A DNA stretch of 64,000 nucleotides from positions 310,001-374,000 of the forward strand of contig NZ_JAGSYE010000001.1 in NCBI RefSeq assembly GCF_025685565.1, in the 5' to 3' direction. Positions 16,888 through 29,357 of this stretch are shown here, piece by piece. The DNA is from Granulicella aggregans. GTDB lineage: Bacteria > Acidobacteriota > Terriglobia > Terriglobales > Acidobacteriaceae. The notes beneath the pieces were generated by a model. It was given only the letters and a program-made list of their open reading frames with translations, searched no databases and had not been told where the DNA came from. The position numbers were made by a program, and so were the translations under genes. Every line of letters begins with the position of its first letter. The stretch's first letter is position 1.

Positions 16888-19800
16888 ACGCCCGCCTCAG
16901 CCTCGGCGTGGGTCGCATGCTGAGGCTCATTGCCCGTCGGATTTCCTTTGGAGCGCTTCGAGAATCGGCCTGCGAGGTTATCGAAGAAGATGTAGATGAC
17001 CGGGGTGGTGTAGAGCGTCAGCACCTGGCTGACGAGCAGTCCGCCGACCATCGCGATGCCGAGGGGACGGCGAAGCTCCGAGCCGATGCCGTGGCCGAAG
17101 GCCAGTGGAAGGCCGCCGAGCAGCGCGGCCATCGTCGTCATCATAATGGGGCGGAAGCGGAGCAGGCAGGCCTCGTAGATGGCTTCCGTCGCGGACTTGC
17201 CATGTTCGCGCTCTGCCTCGAGCGCGAAGTCGACCATCATGATGCCGTTCTTCTTGACGATACCGATCAGCAGCACGATGCCGATGATGGCGACGACGCT
17301 GAGGTCCTGCTTGAAGAGGATGAGCGAAAGGAACGCACCCACACCGGCGGAGGGCAGCGTCGAGAGAATGGTGATGGGATGAATGAAGCTCTCGTAGAGG
17401 ACGCCGAGGACGATGTAGACGGTGACCAGCGCGGCGAGGATCAGGATGGGCTCGTTCGAGAGCGAGTTGCGAAAGCTGGCCGCCGTGCCCTGGAAGTCTG
17501 CCTGCACGCTGGCCGGCATGTTGAGGTCTTTCTGGATCTTGTCGACCTTATCGATGGCACTACTGAGCGATGCGTTCGGGGCGAGGTTGAAGGAGACGGT
17601 GATCGCGGGGAACTGTCCCTGGTGTGTGATGGAGAGTGGCGACGTGGTGGTCTCGAAGTGCGAGAACGCACTGAGCGGAACGGCGTTGCTCATGGTGGAG
17701 CTGGTCGAGCCCGCTGAGCTCGAGCCGCTGGTGGTTGCGGTGCTTGTCGTGGCCTTCAAAGCATTCGCGGGAGGCGTGAACGACGCCGAGCTTGGCGTGA
17801 ACAGGAGGGTTCCTGTGAGAGCGTTCGAGCCGGCGGAGGTTGAACCCGAAGCTGAGAACGAGGCCGCCGCGCCCGCACCCGAGGTGCCCGAGGCGGCGTT
17901 GGCCTGGATGTAGATGTGGTTGAGCTTGTCGGGATCAACCTGGAACTGCGGCATACTCTCCAGCACCACGTGGTACTGGTTCAACTGCGTGTACATGGTG
18001 TTGATCTGGCGCTGCCCGAAGGCATCGTAGAGCGTGTTGTCGATGGTGGTGGGAGCGATGCCGAGACGTGATGCCGTACCGCGATCGATGACAAGCTTCA
18101 CGGCGAGGCCGCCAGGCTGCTGATCGCTGGCGACATCTTCGAGTTCGGGCTGCTTCTTGAGCTCCGCGATGAACCGGTTGGTCCAGAGATTGAGCTCGGC
18201 CTGGTCGGGATCTTCGAGGGTGTACTGATACTGCGTGCGGCTGACGCGGTCGTCGACCGAGATGTTCTGCACCGGCTGCATGAAGAGCTGAATGCCTTCG
18301 ACGTTGGCAAGTTTCTTTTGCAGGCGGCGGATGACGTCCGCCGCGCTGCGGTCGCGATCTTCAAGCGGCTTGAGGTTGATGGACATGCGACCACTGTTGG
18401 TCGTGGTGTTGGTGCCGTCTGCGCCGATGAAGGACGAGAGACTCTGGACCGCAGGATCTTTGAGGATGACCCTGGCGAGTTCCTGCTGTTTTTCGGCCAT
18501 GGCTTTGCCGGCGATGGCTGGCGGAGCCTGTGAGATGCCCTGGATCACGCCCGTATCCTGCACCGGGAAGAAGCCCTTTGGGATGATGATGTACAGGAAG
18601 ACGGTCAGCAGCAGGGTGAGGACAGCGACGATCAGGGTCAGGCCCTGGTATTCGAGCACCGTCTTCAGGGTGCGGCCGTAGAAGTCGATCATGCCGACAA
18701 AGACGGCCTCCGACTTGCGATAGAACCAGCCTTCCTGGGCCTTTGGATCGTGCTTCAGGATGCGCGAGGCCATCATCGGCGTAAGCGTGAGCGAGACGAC
18801 GGCGGAGATGATGATGGTGACGGCGAGGGTGACGGCGAACTCGCGGAAGAGCCGGCCGACGACATCGCCCATGAAGAGCAGCGGGATCAGTACGGCGATG
18901 AGCGAGACGGTCAGCGAGAGAATGGTGAAGCCGATCTGTTCAGCGCCCTTGAGAGCCGCCTGCATGGGCGGCTCGCCCTCTTCGATGTAGCGCGAGATGT
19001 TCTCGACCATCACGATGGCGTCGTCGACAACGAAGCCGGTAGAGATGGTGAGAGCCATGAGCGACAGGTTGTCGAGCGAGTACCCGAGGGCGTACATCGC
19101 GGCCAGTGTGCCGATGAGCGACAGCGGGACCGCGACAGCCGGGATAATGGTCGCCCAGAGGTTGCGCAGGAAGAGGAAGATGACCAGGATGACGAGGCCG
19201 ATGGTCAGAACGAGCTCGAACTCGACGTCATCGACCGAGGCCTGAATCGGAGTCGTAAGGTCGGTCAGCGTGGTGACGTCGATGCCCGCAGGCAGGTTCG
19301 CCTTGAGTTGAGGCAGCAGTGCCTTGATGTTCTTGACGACTTCGATGGTGTTGCCGCCGGGCTGCCGCTGGACGTTGACGATCACCGCTGGAGGCAGACT
19401 GCCGTCGGAGCTCTGGCCCATCCATGCGGCCTGGTTGTTGTTCTCGATGCCGTCGACGACTTGAGCGACATCGGTCAGGTAGACAGGCGCGCCGTTGCGG
19501 AAGGCGACGACAAGCCCCTGGTAGTCCTTGCTGGTGACCAACTGGTCGTTGGCGTCGATCTGGTAGTCCTGGCGCGGACCGTCGAAGTTACCTTTGGCAG
19601 CGTTGACGCTGTTTTGAGTGATCGCGGTGCGCAGGCTTTCGAGGTCGATGCCATAGGACGAGAGCGCTGTCGGGTTCGCCTGGATGCGGACAGCGGGCTT
19701 CTGGCCTCCGCTGATGCTGACAAGTCCAACGTCCTTGACCTGAGAGATCTTCGGAGCGAGGCGCGTGTCGACGAGGTCCTCTACCGTCGAGAGCGGAATC

Positions 19801-20243
19801 GTCTTCGAGGTGACGGCAAGGGTCAGGACGGGAGCGTCGGCTGGGTTCGTCTTGCTGTAGGTCGGAGGCGAGGGAAGGTTCGCAGGCAGGAAGCTCTGCG
19901 CGGCGTTGATGGCCGACTGCACCTCTTCCTCAGCGATGTCGATGTCGAGGCTCAGGTTGAACTGGAGGACGACGACCGAAGTTCCACCGGAGCTGGTGGA
20001 GGTCATCTGGCTTAGTCCCTGGAGCTGTCCCAGTTGACGCTCAAGCGGGGCGGTCACCGTGGTGGCCACGACGTCGGGGCTGGCGCCCGGATAGAAGGTG
20101 AGGACCTGAATGGTGGGATAGTCCACCTGCGGCAGAGCCGAGACGGGCAGCTGGGTATAGGCAACGATGCCCACCAGAAGGATCGCGGCCATCAAGAGCG
20201 AGGTCGCGACCGGACGCAGAATAAACGGACGCGATGGACTCAA
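16884..20243 (-). CDS. RND multidrug efflux permease, MdtB-like, with low-complexity insert
   Basis: The second inner-membrane RND permease of the operon, 1119 residues. It opens MSPSRPFILRPVATSLLMAA and has GFVVDDAIVMVENI in TM4 and IGIVLLIGIVKKNGIMMVDF late in the protein. It is about 75 residues longer than the family norm. The excess is a Ser/Thr/Ala/Gly-rich stretch at about residues 777-862 (bases about 17655-17915) inside the second periplasmic porter/docking region. It starts at TTG 20243, overlapping the adaptor stop in a TTGA. The opposite strand holds long open frames that are shadows. Confidence 0.94.
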   Translation of the reverse strand: MSPSRPFILRPVATSLLMAAILLVGIVAYTQLPVSALPQVDYPTIQVLTFYPGASPDVVATTVTAPLERQLGQLQGLSQMTSTSSGGTSVVVLQFNLSLDIDIAEEEVQSAINAAQSFLPANLPSPPTYSKTNPADAPVLTLAVTSKTIPLSTVEDLVDTRLAPKISQVKDVGLVSISGGQKPAVRIQANPTALSSYGIDLESLRTAITQNSVNAAKGNFDGPRQDYQIDANDQLVTSKDYQGLVVAFRNGAPVYLTDVAQVVDGIENNNQAAWMGQSSDGSLPPAVIVNVQRQPGGNTIEVVKNIKALLPQLKANLPAGIDVTTLTDLTTPIQASVDDVEFELVLTIGLVILVIFLFLRNLWATIIPAVAVPLSLIGTLAAMYALGYSLDNLSLMALTISTGFVVDDAIVMVENISRYIEEGEPPMQAALKGAEQIGFTILSLTVSLIAVLIPLLFMGDVVGRLFREFAVTLAVTIIISAVVSLTLTPMMASRILKHDPKAQEGWFYRKSEAVFVGMIDFYGRTLKTVLEYQGLTLIVAVLTLLLTVFLYIIIPKGFFPVQDTGVIQGISQAPPAIAGKAMAEKQQELARVILKDPAVQSLSSFIGADGTNTTTNSGRMSINLKPLEDRDRSAADVIRRLQKKLANVEGIQLFMQPVQNISVDDRVSRTQYQYTLEDPDQAELNLWTNRFIAELKKQPELEDVASDQQPGGLAVKLVIDRGTASRLGIAPTTIDNTLYDAFGQRQINTMYTQLNQYHVVLESMPQFQVDPDKLNHIYIQANAASGTSGAGAAASFSASGSTSAGSNALTGTLLFTPSSASFTPPANALKATTSTATTSGSSSAGSTSSTMSNAVPLSAFSHFETTTSPLSITHQGQFPAITVSFNLAPNASLSSAIDKVDKIQKDLNMPASVQADFQGTAASFRNSLSNEPILILAALVTVYIVLGVLYESFIHPITILSTLPSAGVGAFLSLILFKQDLSVVAIIGIVLLIGIVKKNGIMMVDFALEAEREHGKSATEAIYEACLLRFRPIMMTTMAALLGGLPLAFGHGIGSELRRPLGIAMVGGLLVSQVLTLYTTPVIYIFFDNLAGRFSKRSKGNPTGNEPQHATHAEAEAGV

Positions 20244-21499
20244 GGAGCCGTACTCCCACTAGTTGCAGCGGACGGAACCGGCTTGGTGGAGATCTTGACG
20301 GTCGCCCCAGGAGCTAGCTTGTCGAAGCTGCTGTTGGCCAGAACGTCGCCGGGATTGATTCCCTGCACGGCAGTCGTGTTGCCGTCAGAGACGAGCGTCT
20401 TGACCTCCTTCTCCTGGGCCTTTTCGCCCTTGGCGTCAGACTGGATGACATAGACGAAGGAGGTGGTGCCATTGTGCTGGATCGCCGATGAAGGAACCAG
20501 CGTAGCGTCGTGCAGCGTGTTCACCAGCAGGCGGGTGTTCACGAACTGGTTGGGGAAGAGGGTTGACTTGCTGTTTGCGTAGAGCGCGCGGCCCTTAACG
20601 GTGCCAGTCGTAGTGTCGATCTGATTGTCGAGCGTGAGCAGGCTTCCGCTTTCAAGTTTGGTGATGCTGGTGCGATCGAAGGCGTCGACTGGCAGCTTCG
20701 CGCCCTTGACCAGACGAGACTGGACTTGTCCGAGGCTGTCTTCGGGGATGGTGAAGACCACCGTGATGGGCTGCATCTGGGTGACGACGACGAGTGCCGT
20801 GGTTCCGTTCGCCTGCACGACGTTGCCGGGGTCGACCAGGCGCAGACCGACCTTGCCGGTGATAGGCGACGTGATGTGACAGTAGCCGACCTGGACTTCG
20901 TCATACTGGACGAGGCCCTGGTCGTTCTTCACGGTGCCTTCGTCCTGAAGGACGAGCTTTTCCTGGTCGTCGAGGATCTGCTTCGCGATGGCGTTGCGGG
21001 ACCACGCCGCCTGATAGCGCTGAAGATCCATCTTCGCCTGGCCGAGGATGTTCTGGTCCTTCTCGAGGGTGCCCTGGGCCTGCAGCAGCGTGGCGCGATA
21101 GCTGCGGTCGTCGATATCGATGAGCGGCTCGCCCTTGTGAACGAGCTGGCCCTCGCGGTAGTGGACCGCAACGATCTGGCCGGCCACCTGGCTGGTGATC
21201 GATGCCGTATAGACCGGGGTGACGGTACCGATGGCGTCGAGGTAGACGCCGATGTCACCCTTCTGGGCTGTGGCCGAGGTCAGCGTCACTGGGCCGCCGG
21301 CTCCAGCTCCGCGACCGCCGCCAGCCGCCTTGGGCGCGCTTTGCCGGGTCCAGACAAGGTAGAAGGCGACGCCAAAGATCAACAGGATGATCAGCCAGAC
21401 AAGGATACGCACGCCATGGCTGCGGGGCTTTGGAGCAGGTAACTGGTGGTCGAGACCTACATGAGGTGTCGGGTGGGATTCAATCGGATCGGCAGGCAA
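20240..21499 (-). CDS. RND efflux periplasmic adaptor (membrane fusion protein), MdtA-like
   Basis: A 419-residue adaptor linking permease to outer-membrane channel. One membrane anchor lies at about 25-48 (ILVWLIILLIFGVAFYLVW), followed by a Gly-rich linker. Then come the lipoyl half-motif (ITSQVAGQIVAVHYREGQLV), a coiled-coil hairpin (about 130-190), the second lipoyl half (ITSPITGKVGLRLVDPGNVV) and beta-barrel and membrane-proximal domains. It starts at TTG 21499 with AAGGA seven bases upstream. It is first in the operon adaptor-permease-permease-channel. No adjacent regulator gene is seen, so control is unknown. Confidence 0.93.
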   Translation of the reverse strand: MPADPIESHPTPHVGLDHQLPAPKPRSHGVRILVWLIILLIFGVAFYLVWTRQSAPKAAGGGRGAGAGGPVTLTSATAQKGDIGVYLDAIGTVTPVYTASITSQVAGQIVAVHYREGQLVHKGEPLIDIDDRSYRATLLQAQGTLEKDQNILGQAKMDLQRYQAAWSRNAIAKQILDDQEKLVLQDEGTVKNDQGLVQYDEVQVGYCHITSPITGKVGLRLVDPGNVVQANGTTALVVVTQMQPITVVFTIPEDSLGQVQSRLVKGAKLPVDAFDRTSITKLESGSLLTLDNQIDTTTGTVKGRALYANSKSTLFPNQFVNTRLLVNTLHDATLVPSSAIQHNGTTSFVYVIQSDAKGEKAQEKEVKTLVSDGNTTAVQGINPGDVLANSSFDKLAPGATVKISTKPVPSAATSGSTAP

Positions 21500-21763
21500 A
21501 TGTCTTTCCTTATCTCGTTGCAGGTGTGACGGCAGGGCGATGGTCGCGAGCGGTCAAAAGTTCAGGCGCAATCCTGAGTGCGAATTCTGCGCCCAGCTCC
21601 ATTATGGACGATTCATCCCGGACGAAAGGACGCAGTGATTTTGAACGTCCACTGCAACTCCGCTCCCGTCCGTAAAGATTGCTAAATGTTATGGATGCAG
21701 CTGAGGCAGATAAGTTTACGCTTCTCTTTAGATGCCTGGCAGCTAGAATCCGGAGAAAGATTT

Positions 21764-23608
21764 ATGTCGAAAGATGAGAGAAAGATAGATCCTTCAGCGC
21801 GCTCCAGACGGCAGTTTCTCGCCGCCGGGGCGCTGGGGGTGCTTGGAGTTGCGATGGCAGACGGTCCCACGAGCGCCGCACAGAGTCCTCCCGCCACGGT
21901 CCCGGCTGCTCCGGCCGGAGCGCCACCGGCGTTTGGGACTGCGCCCGCAGTTGGGCCGGAGGTATCGCCAGCGACTTTTCTTGAGGCGGAGAGGCTGGTG
22001 GCTGTCTCTTTAACCGAGAGCGAGCGGGCGCAGGCGGCGGGAAACTGGCGAAACTCGCTGGCACCGGTCTATGAGCGCCGAACCGGGCCGAAGAAGGTTG
22101 CCATTGAGTCTTCGGTCGCGCCGTGGTCGCGCTGGGATTGCGCGTTGCCGGGAACAGAACCGGGGCCGGCCACAAATCGGTTCGTAACCAGTCGAATGGA
22201 TGCCGGGCCACTGCCGTCGAAAGACGAAGACATCGCCTTCGCCCAGGTCACCCAGCTTTCGCAGTGGATCGAGACTCGCAAACTTACTTCGGAGAGGTTG
22301 ACCACGATCTACCTGGCTCGCCTGAAGAAGTTCGACTCGACGCTGCACTGCGTGATCACTTTGACAGAGGAGCTTGCGCTGGCGCAGGCGAAGCAGGCCG
22401 ATGCCGAGATCGCCGCAGGACACTACCGCGGGCCGCTGCATGGCATTCCATGGGGATCGAAAGATCTGCTTGACACCGCGGGCATCCATACAACCTACGG
22501 TGCGGAGCCCTTTCGCAACCGCATCCCATCAGCAGATGCGACCGTGGTCGAGCGCCTTCATGCGTCGGGAGCGGTTCTCGTCGCCAAGCTGAGCATGGGA
22601 GCGTTGGCGCTGAACGATATCTGGTTCGGCGGGGAGACGCTGAATCCGTGGCTGTTGGAAGAAGGATCGTCGGGCTCGAGCGCAGGGCCGGGATCGGCGA
22701 CTGCGGCTGGGCTGGTGGGCTTCTCTATCGGTAGCGAGACCGGAGGGAGCATCGTCTCGCCCAGCATGCGCTGCGGCCTGACCGGGCTTCGGCCCACCTT
22801 TGGACGGGTTCCGCGCACCGGCGCGATGACGCTGTGCTGGTCGCTGGACAAGCTGGGCCCGATGACCCGGGGAGTTGAAGACTCGCTGCTGGTGCTTCAG
22901 GCTATTACCGGCCCGGACGTCCACGATGTTTCCTGCGTGCCGTCGAAGTTGGCGTTCGATGCCCACGCAGACGTCAAGGGCCTTCGCGTCGGCTATATCC
23001 CCGCGTGGATGAAGGAAGCACCGGCCACGGAGGTCGATCGAGCGGCGCTGGAGATGGTGAAGAAGCTCGGCATGACAGCGGTGCCGGTGTCGCTGCCGGA
23101 CTGGCCTTACGCGTCACTCAATGTCATCCTGTTTGCCGAAGCGGCAGCAGCCTTTGAGGAGATCACGCTTGACCGCGAGATCGATTCGCTGAAGATGCAG
23201 GTGCCCGACGCGTGGCCGAACCTCTTCCGGCAGTCGCGGTTTCTCTCTGCGGTCGACTTCGTCCAGGCCGACCGGCTGCGCCGCAAGGTGGCGATGGAGA
23301 TGGGCAGAGTGATGTCGGAGGTCGACGTGCTTCTGGTGCCTTCGCTGCGCGACGACATTCTCAACATCACCAACGCGACCGGGCATCCGTCACTGACGTT
23401 GAGGGCTGGGTTCGTGGAGGTATCTGAGGCACGGAGCGACTGGGCTCCTGATCCAGCGCGTCCGCTGGCGAAGTTTTCTCCTCCCCGCAGGGTTCCTCAT
23501 GGCATCACGTTGATTGGAAGGCTCTTCGATGAAGGCACTTTGGGCGAGGTGGGGATGGCGCTTGAGGCGACCTTTAATGTAGCGAAGGAACGTCCCTCGG
23601 GCTTCTAA
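21764..23608 (+). CDS. Tat-exported amidase (amidase signature family)
   Basis: A hydrolase of 614 residues acting on amide bonds. The N-terminus has a twin-arginine signal, SRRQFLAAGALGVLGVAMA, so it is probably exported folded; a Pro/Ala-rich linker follows. The amidase signature domain shows the catalytic Lys (GIPWGSKDLLDTAG), the Gly/Ser-rich loop (GSSGSSAGPGSATAAG) and the cis-Ser/Ser pair (GSETGGSIVSPS). ATG 21764 has GGAGAAAG seven bases upstream and places the RR motif near the N-terminus, so I prefer it to the upstream in-frame ATG 21686. A hairpin terminator follows. The substrate is unknown. Confidence 0.92.
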   Translation: MSKDERKIDPSARSRRQFLAAGALGVLGVAMADGPTSAAQSPPATVPAAPAGAPPAFGTAPAVGPEVSPATFLEAERLVAVSLTESERAQAAGNWRNSLAPVYERRTGPKKVAIESSVAPWSRWDCALPGTEPGPATNRFVTSRMDAGPLPSKDEDIAFAQVTQLSQWIETRKLTSERLTTIYLARLKKFDSTLHCVITLTEELALAQAKQADAEIAAGHYRGPLHGIPWGSKDLLDTAGIHTTYGAEPFRNRIPSADATVVERLHASGAVLVAKLSMGALALNDIWFGGETLNPWLLEEGSSGSSAGPGSATAAGLVGFSIGSETGGSIVSPSMRCGLTGLRPTFGRVPRTGAMTLCWSLDKLGPMTRGVEDSLLVLQAITGPDVHDVSCVPSKLAFDAHADVKGLRVGYIPAWMKEAPATEVDRAALEMVKKLGMTAVPVSLPDWPYASLNVILFAEAAAAFEEITLDREIDSLKMQVPDAWPNLFRQSRFLSAVDFVQADRLRRKVAMEMGRVMSEVDVLLVPSLRDDILNITNATGHPSLTLRAGFVEVSEARSDWAPDPARPLAKFSPPRRVPHGITLIGRLFDEGTLGEVGMALEATFNVAKERPSGF

Positions 23609-23630
23609 GCGTACGCAAGTTGCTGACTAT

Positions 23631-23674
23631 AAAGAGGTATATCCCGTCTAACGACTGGATATACCTCTTTTGGC
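23631..23674 (+). terminator. Hairpin terminator after the amidase gene
   Basis: A perfect 14-base inverted repeat, AAAGAGGTATATCC (23631-23644) and GGATATACCTCTTT (23657-23670), with a 12-base loop. It begins 22 bases after the amidase stop and runs into TTTT. The stem is AT-rich with A and T tracts at its ends, so it could act on both strands. Confidence 0.65.
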
Positions 23675-23724
23675 TGCACCGTGCATCCTTGAAGGGATAT
23701 CGTCCGACAGTTGGCGGGCATCCA

Positions 23725-25167
23725 ATGTTCAGTTGTGGGACGGATGCGGGAACGACGCGCACCCCTCATGTAGTTCTGAAGTCTAATCTGCTGGCAACTC
23801 AAGGTAGGGCGAAGATCCGAGGAAGAGAGACAAGTCGAATCAGCCGCCGCAGCGCAATGGGTTTGATCGGAGGGACGGCCCTGTCTACGGTTGCGATTCC
23901 GAAGGCTGTCGCTGCCGGGCGTACGCAGGTACCTGCAAAAGTACAGGCTCCGCCGGTACGCCTGTCGCGCGAGGACAATGTCTTCCTTGAAGACCTGACA
24001 CGCCGGGGCTGCATGTTCTTCATCGAGCAGGCAGACGAAGTCTCGGGACAGGTGCTTGATCGTGCCGCGAACAAGGTCTCCAGCGGAGACTTCGACAAGG
24101 ACCGAAGCATTGCCAGCATCGCAGCGACGGGATTTGGCCTTTCCGCGCTGTGCATAGCAGAACGACGCAGATATATGCCCACCGCGCAGGTGAAGACGCG
24201 TGTCCAGGCGACGCTGCAGTTCCACCTGAATAAGATGCCGCACCAGCACGGCTTCCTCTTCCACTTCAACCATGTCCACACGGGCGAGCCCTTCGGCTTC
24301 AGCGAAGTCTCCTCGATCGATACCGCGATCTTTCTCTGCGGAGCGCTGACCTGCCGCGCCTACTTCAATGACGGCACGCCGGAGGGTACGGCGATCGGCG
24401 AGCTTGCGACGCAGCTCTATGAACGCGTTGACTGGCCGTGGATGCTGAACGGCGGCGACACTTTCGCCATGGGATGGAGGCCGGCGAGCGGCTTCATCCG
24501 TTCGCGGTGGAACCACTACTGCGAGTTGATGATGCTTTATCTGTTGGCGATCGGCTCGAAGACCCATCCGGTCGACCCGATCACATGGGATGCGTTTACG
24601 CGGCCACCCATGGTCTATGACGAGTACGAATACATCGCCGGGGCCGATCCGCTGTTCGTACACCAGTATTCGCACGCGTGGTTTGACTTTGCGAATAAGC
24701 GCGATGCTTACGCGAATTACTTTGAAAACTCCGTCACTGCTACCGAGGCCCACAAGGCCTTTTGCCTGAGTCTTGGGCGGGGTTACAGCGATGATTACTG
24801 GGGCGTGAGCGCTTCGGATTGGGAACACGGCTATGTGGCGTGGGGCGGGCCTCCGCTGATGGGACCGGTGAACGGATCGGTCGTGCCGTGCGCTCCGGCA
24901 GGGTCACTGCCATTTCTTCCCGCGCAGTGCATCCAGACGCTGCGCGCGATGAAGGATCGTTTCGGCGCCGATGCGTGGGGACGCTATGGGTTCTGCGATG
25001 CGTTTCATCCGGAGCTGCTGTGGTACGACCCGGACGTGCTGGGCATCGATCTCGGGATCGGCGTGCTGATGGCGGAGAATCTACGGACAGGACTTATCTG
25101 GAAGACGTTCATGCAGAATCCAGAGCCTGTTGCGGCCATGCAACTTTGTGGGTTTCAGGCCGAATAG
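23725..25167 (+). CDS. Glucoamylase-family (PF10091, GH144-like) exported glycosidase
   Basis: About 480 residues from ATG 23725. A twin-arginine-like signal (SRISRRSAMGLIGG, then a hydrophobic stretch ending AVAAG) predicts export. The body matches the (alpha/alpha)6-barrel glucoamylase family: RRGCMFFIEQADEVSGQVLD, SIASIAATGFGLSAL, WGRYGFCDAFHPE and IDLGIGVLMAENLRTG. GH144 members are beta-1,2-glucanases, but substrate cannot be assigned here. The open frame reaches 23620, which would place the start inside the preceding terminator hairpin, so I reject that start. No clear ribosome-binding site marks 23725, so the start stays uncertain. Confidence 0.83.
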   Translation: MFSCGTDAGTTRTPHVVLKSNLLATQGRAKIRGRETSRISRRSAMGLIGGTALSTVAIPKAVAAGRTQVPAKVQAPPVRLSREDNVFLEDLTRRGCMFFIEQADEVSGQVLDRAANKVSSGDFDKDRSIASIAATGFGLSALCIAERRRYMPTAQVKTRVQATLQFHLNKMPHQHGFLFHFNHVHTGEPFGFSEVSSIDTAIFLCGALTCRAYFNDGTPEGTAIGELATQLYERVDWPWMLNGGDTFAMGWRPASGFIRSRWNHYCELMMLYLLAIGSKTHPVDPITWDAFTRPPMVYDEYEYIAGADPLFVHQYSHAWFDFANKRDAYANYFENSVTATEAHKAFCLSLGRGYSDDYWGVSASDWEHGYVAWGGPPLMGPVNGSVVPCAPAGSLPFLPAQCIQTLRAMKDRFGADAWGRYGFCDAFHPELLWYDPDVLGIDLGIGVLMAENLRTGLIWKTFMQNPEPVAAMQLCGFQAE

Positions 25168-25175
25168 CTTTCCTG

Positions 25176-25478
25176 CTATTCAACCTTGCCCACGCCACAG
25201 TTCACCCGTTCAATAGGGCCTCCGGGCTTGCTCATGTGCAACTTGAAGGAGCAGTTGACCGACGAGGAACCCGCGCCTACGCCCTGGTAGACGTACAGAT
25301 CTTTCTCTGCACCGAAGTAGACGCCGAGCTGAGTAGCGGGACCGGTGCCCTGGAGTTGAAACTGCATCGGGCCGGGGTCAGAGGCCGCGCGAACAGTGGA
25401 CGGAGAGTGGGCAAGCCAGCCAAGAACACCGCCGGCCATTACAGAGAGTGCGATAAGGATCGTGGGTTGAGCCTTCAT
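25176..25478 (-). CDS. Small exported hypothetical protein
   Basis: A 100-residue protein with an N-terminal signal or anchor segment (TILIALSVMAGGVLGWLA) and a short beta-rich domain (MQFQLQGTG, LGVYFGAEKDLYVYQG) with two cysteines (NCSFK and NCGVG) that could form a disulphide outside the cytoplasm. ATG 25478 has GAGG about nine bases upstream; a TTG at 25496 would add six residues. It is convergent with the glycosidase gene, 8 bases away. I do not recognise the family. Confidence 0.75.
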   Translation of the reverse strand: MKAQPTILIALSVMAGGVLGWLAHSPSTVRAASDPGPMQFQLQGTGPATQLGVYFGAEKDLYVYQGVGAGSSSVNCSFKLHMSKPGGPIERVNCGVGKVE

Positions 25479-25559
25479 GGGGATGGTCCTCGACAAAGAT
25501 TGTGTTTGGAGTGAATTCTTCTTGTAAGACTCGACCGGTGTCCCGGCGTTAGTGATGAC

Positions 25560-28150
<2,591 letters not shown>

Positions 28151-28209
28151 GTCTTAAGAATAAAGGACACTGCGCGAGGATAATGGAGGCTGCGCGGTAT
28201 GCTGGCTGC

Positions 28210-29250
28210 ATGGAACCAGTCACCCACTTTCTTACCGGCGCGTGCCTTTCGCGGGCTGGACTGAATCGCAAGGCCGCGTATGCAACGTTGGCGATGACGC
28301 TAGCAGCGGAGGCGCCGGATATCGACACGCTGTGGTCGCTGGGCGGGCCCGTGGTTGGGTTCGAGCATCATCGTGGCTTCACGCACACATTTCTGGGGCT
28401 ACCCTTCGAGGCAGCGATCATCGTGGGCGGGGTTTGGATCTTTCATCGATGGCGAGTTGGGCGAAATAGGACAACAGTCGCGCCGGTGCGTTGGGGGTTG
28501 TTGTACCTCTTCTGTCTGATCGGGCTGCTGAGTCATATCCTGCTGGACTGGACGAACAACTACGGCGTGCGGCCGTTCTTCCCCTTCAACCCGAAGTGGT
28601 ACGCGGGGTCGATCGTATTCATCTTTGAGCCGGTCATCTTTTTGGCTCTGCTTCTGGCGCTGGTCGCGCCATTTTTCTTCGGGCTCATCAACAGCGAGGT
28701 TGGCGCGCGTCGGCAGCCTTTCCGGGGCAGAGGATGGGCGATCTTTGCGCTGGCTGTGATCGTGGGAGTCTGGGGATGGCGTTGGGTGGAGCAGGATAAC
28801 GCCATCGCTCTGGCAAGGACAGAAGTCGCAGGCGGCAGAGTCTTCGCCAACCCCTATCCGCTGAACCCCTACCGCTGGCAAGTCATCGCCGAGACGCCTG
28901 ATGCTTACCATTTGCTGACGGTCGATACCCTGCGTGGGATCGCGAGTGAGTCGCCGGAGAAAGATGTTCTTTACAAGCCGCCGACCACACTGGCAACGCT
29001 GGCGGCCAAGCGGAGTTTCCTGGGTGAGGTCTACCTCGACTGGTCCATGTTTCCCATCGTCGAACAGAGTGGCGTCGATCCAGACGGCTATACAACGGTC
29101 ACCTTTCGCGATCTGCGCTTTATGTACGACACCTTTCTGACCAGTGGAAGAGGCAACAGCCGCGACAATCCGCCGCTCATGGGAACCGTAACGGTCGATC
29201 CGAATCGGAAGGTTGCGGAGATGGAGATGAACGGGCGAACGCAGAAGTAG
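28210..29250 (+). CDS. YdjM/YbcI-type membrane-bound metal-dependent hydrolase (DUF457)
   Basis: A 346-residue membrane protein. The N-terminus MEPVTHFLTGACLSRAGLN and APDIDTLW, then HHRGFTHTFLGL, carry the family's His/Asp metal motif. Several membrane helices follow (LLYLFCLIGLLSHILLDWTNNYG, IVFIFEPVIFLALLLAL, WAIFALAVIVGVWGW), then a soluble C-terminal region of about 120 residues. I start it at ATG 28210, because the upstream extension overlaps the divergent gene and breaks the family's normal N-terminus. Proposed family activity is phospholipid-related hydrolysis; the substrate is unknown. Confidence 0.87.
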   Translation: MEPVTHFLTGACLSRAGLNRKAAYATLAMTLAAEAPDIDTLWSLGGPVVGFEHHRGFTHTFLGLPFEAAIIVGGVWIFHRWRVGRNRTTVAPVRWGLLYLFCLIGLLSHILLDWTNNYGVRPFFPFNPKWYAGSIVFIFEPVIFLALLLALVAPFFFGLINSEVGARRQPFRGRGWAIFALAVIVGVWGWRWVEQDNAIALARTEVAGGRVFANPYPLNPYRWQVIAETPDAYHLLTVDTLRGIASESPEKDVLYKPPTTLATLAAKRSFLGEVYLDWSMFPIVEQSGVDPDGYTTVTFRDLRFMYDTFLTSGRGNSRDNPPLMGTVTVDPNRKVAEMEMNGRTQK

Positions 29251-29357
29251 CGAGTTGCCGGTTGACCAGAGAGGAAGTACCGAGGACAATCAAGACTGGC
29301 GCTAGTTTTGATGTGATTTGCCATCGGCTTCAGCCGCCCACCCTTCGAGGTTCCGAC

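Noticed and set aside
15649..20015. Two open frames of over 400 residues on the plus strand opposite the RND permeases
   Set aside because: Highly charged shadow translations (His/Asp/Arg-rich) with no family resemblance; the minus strand encodes clear RND permeases.
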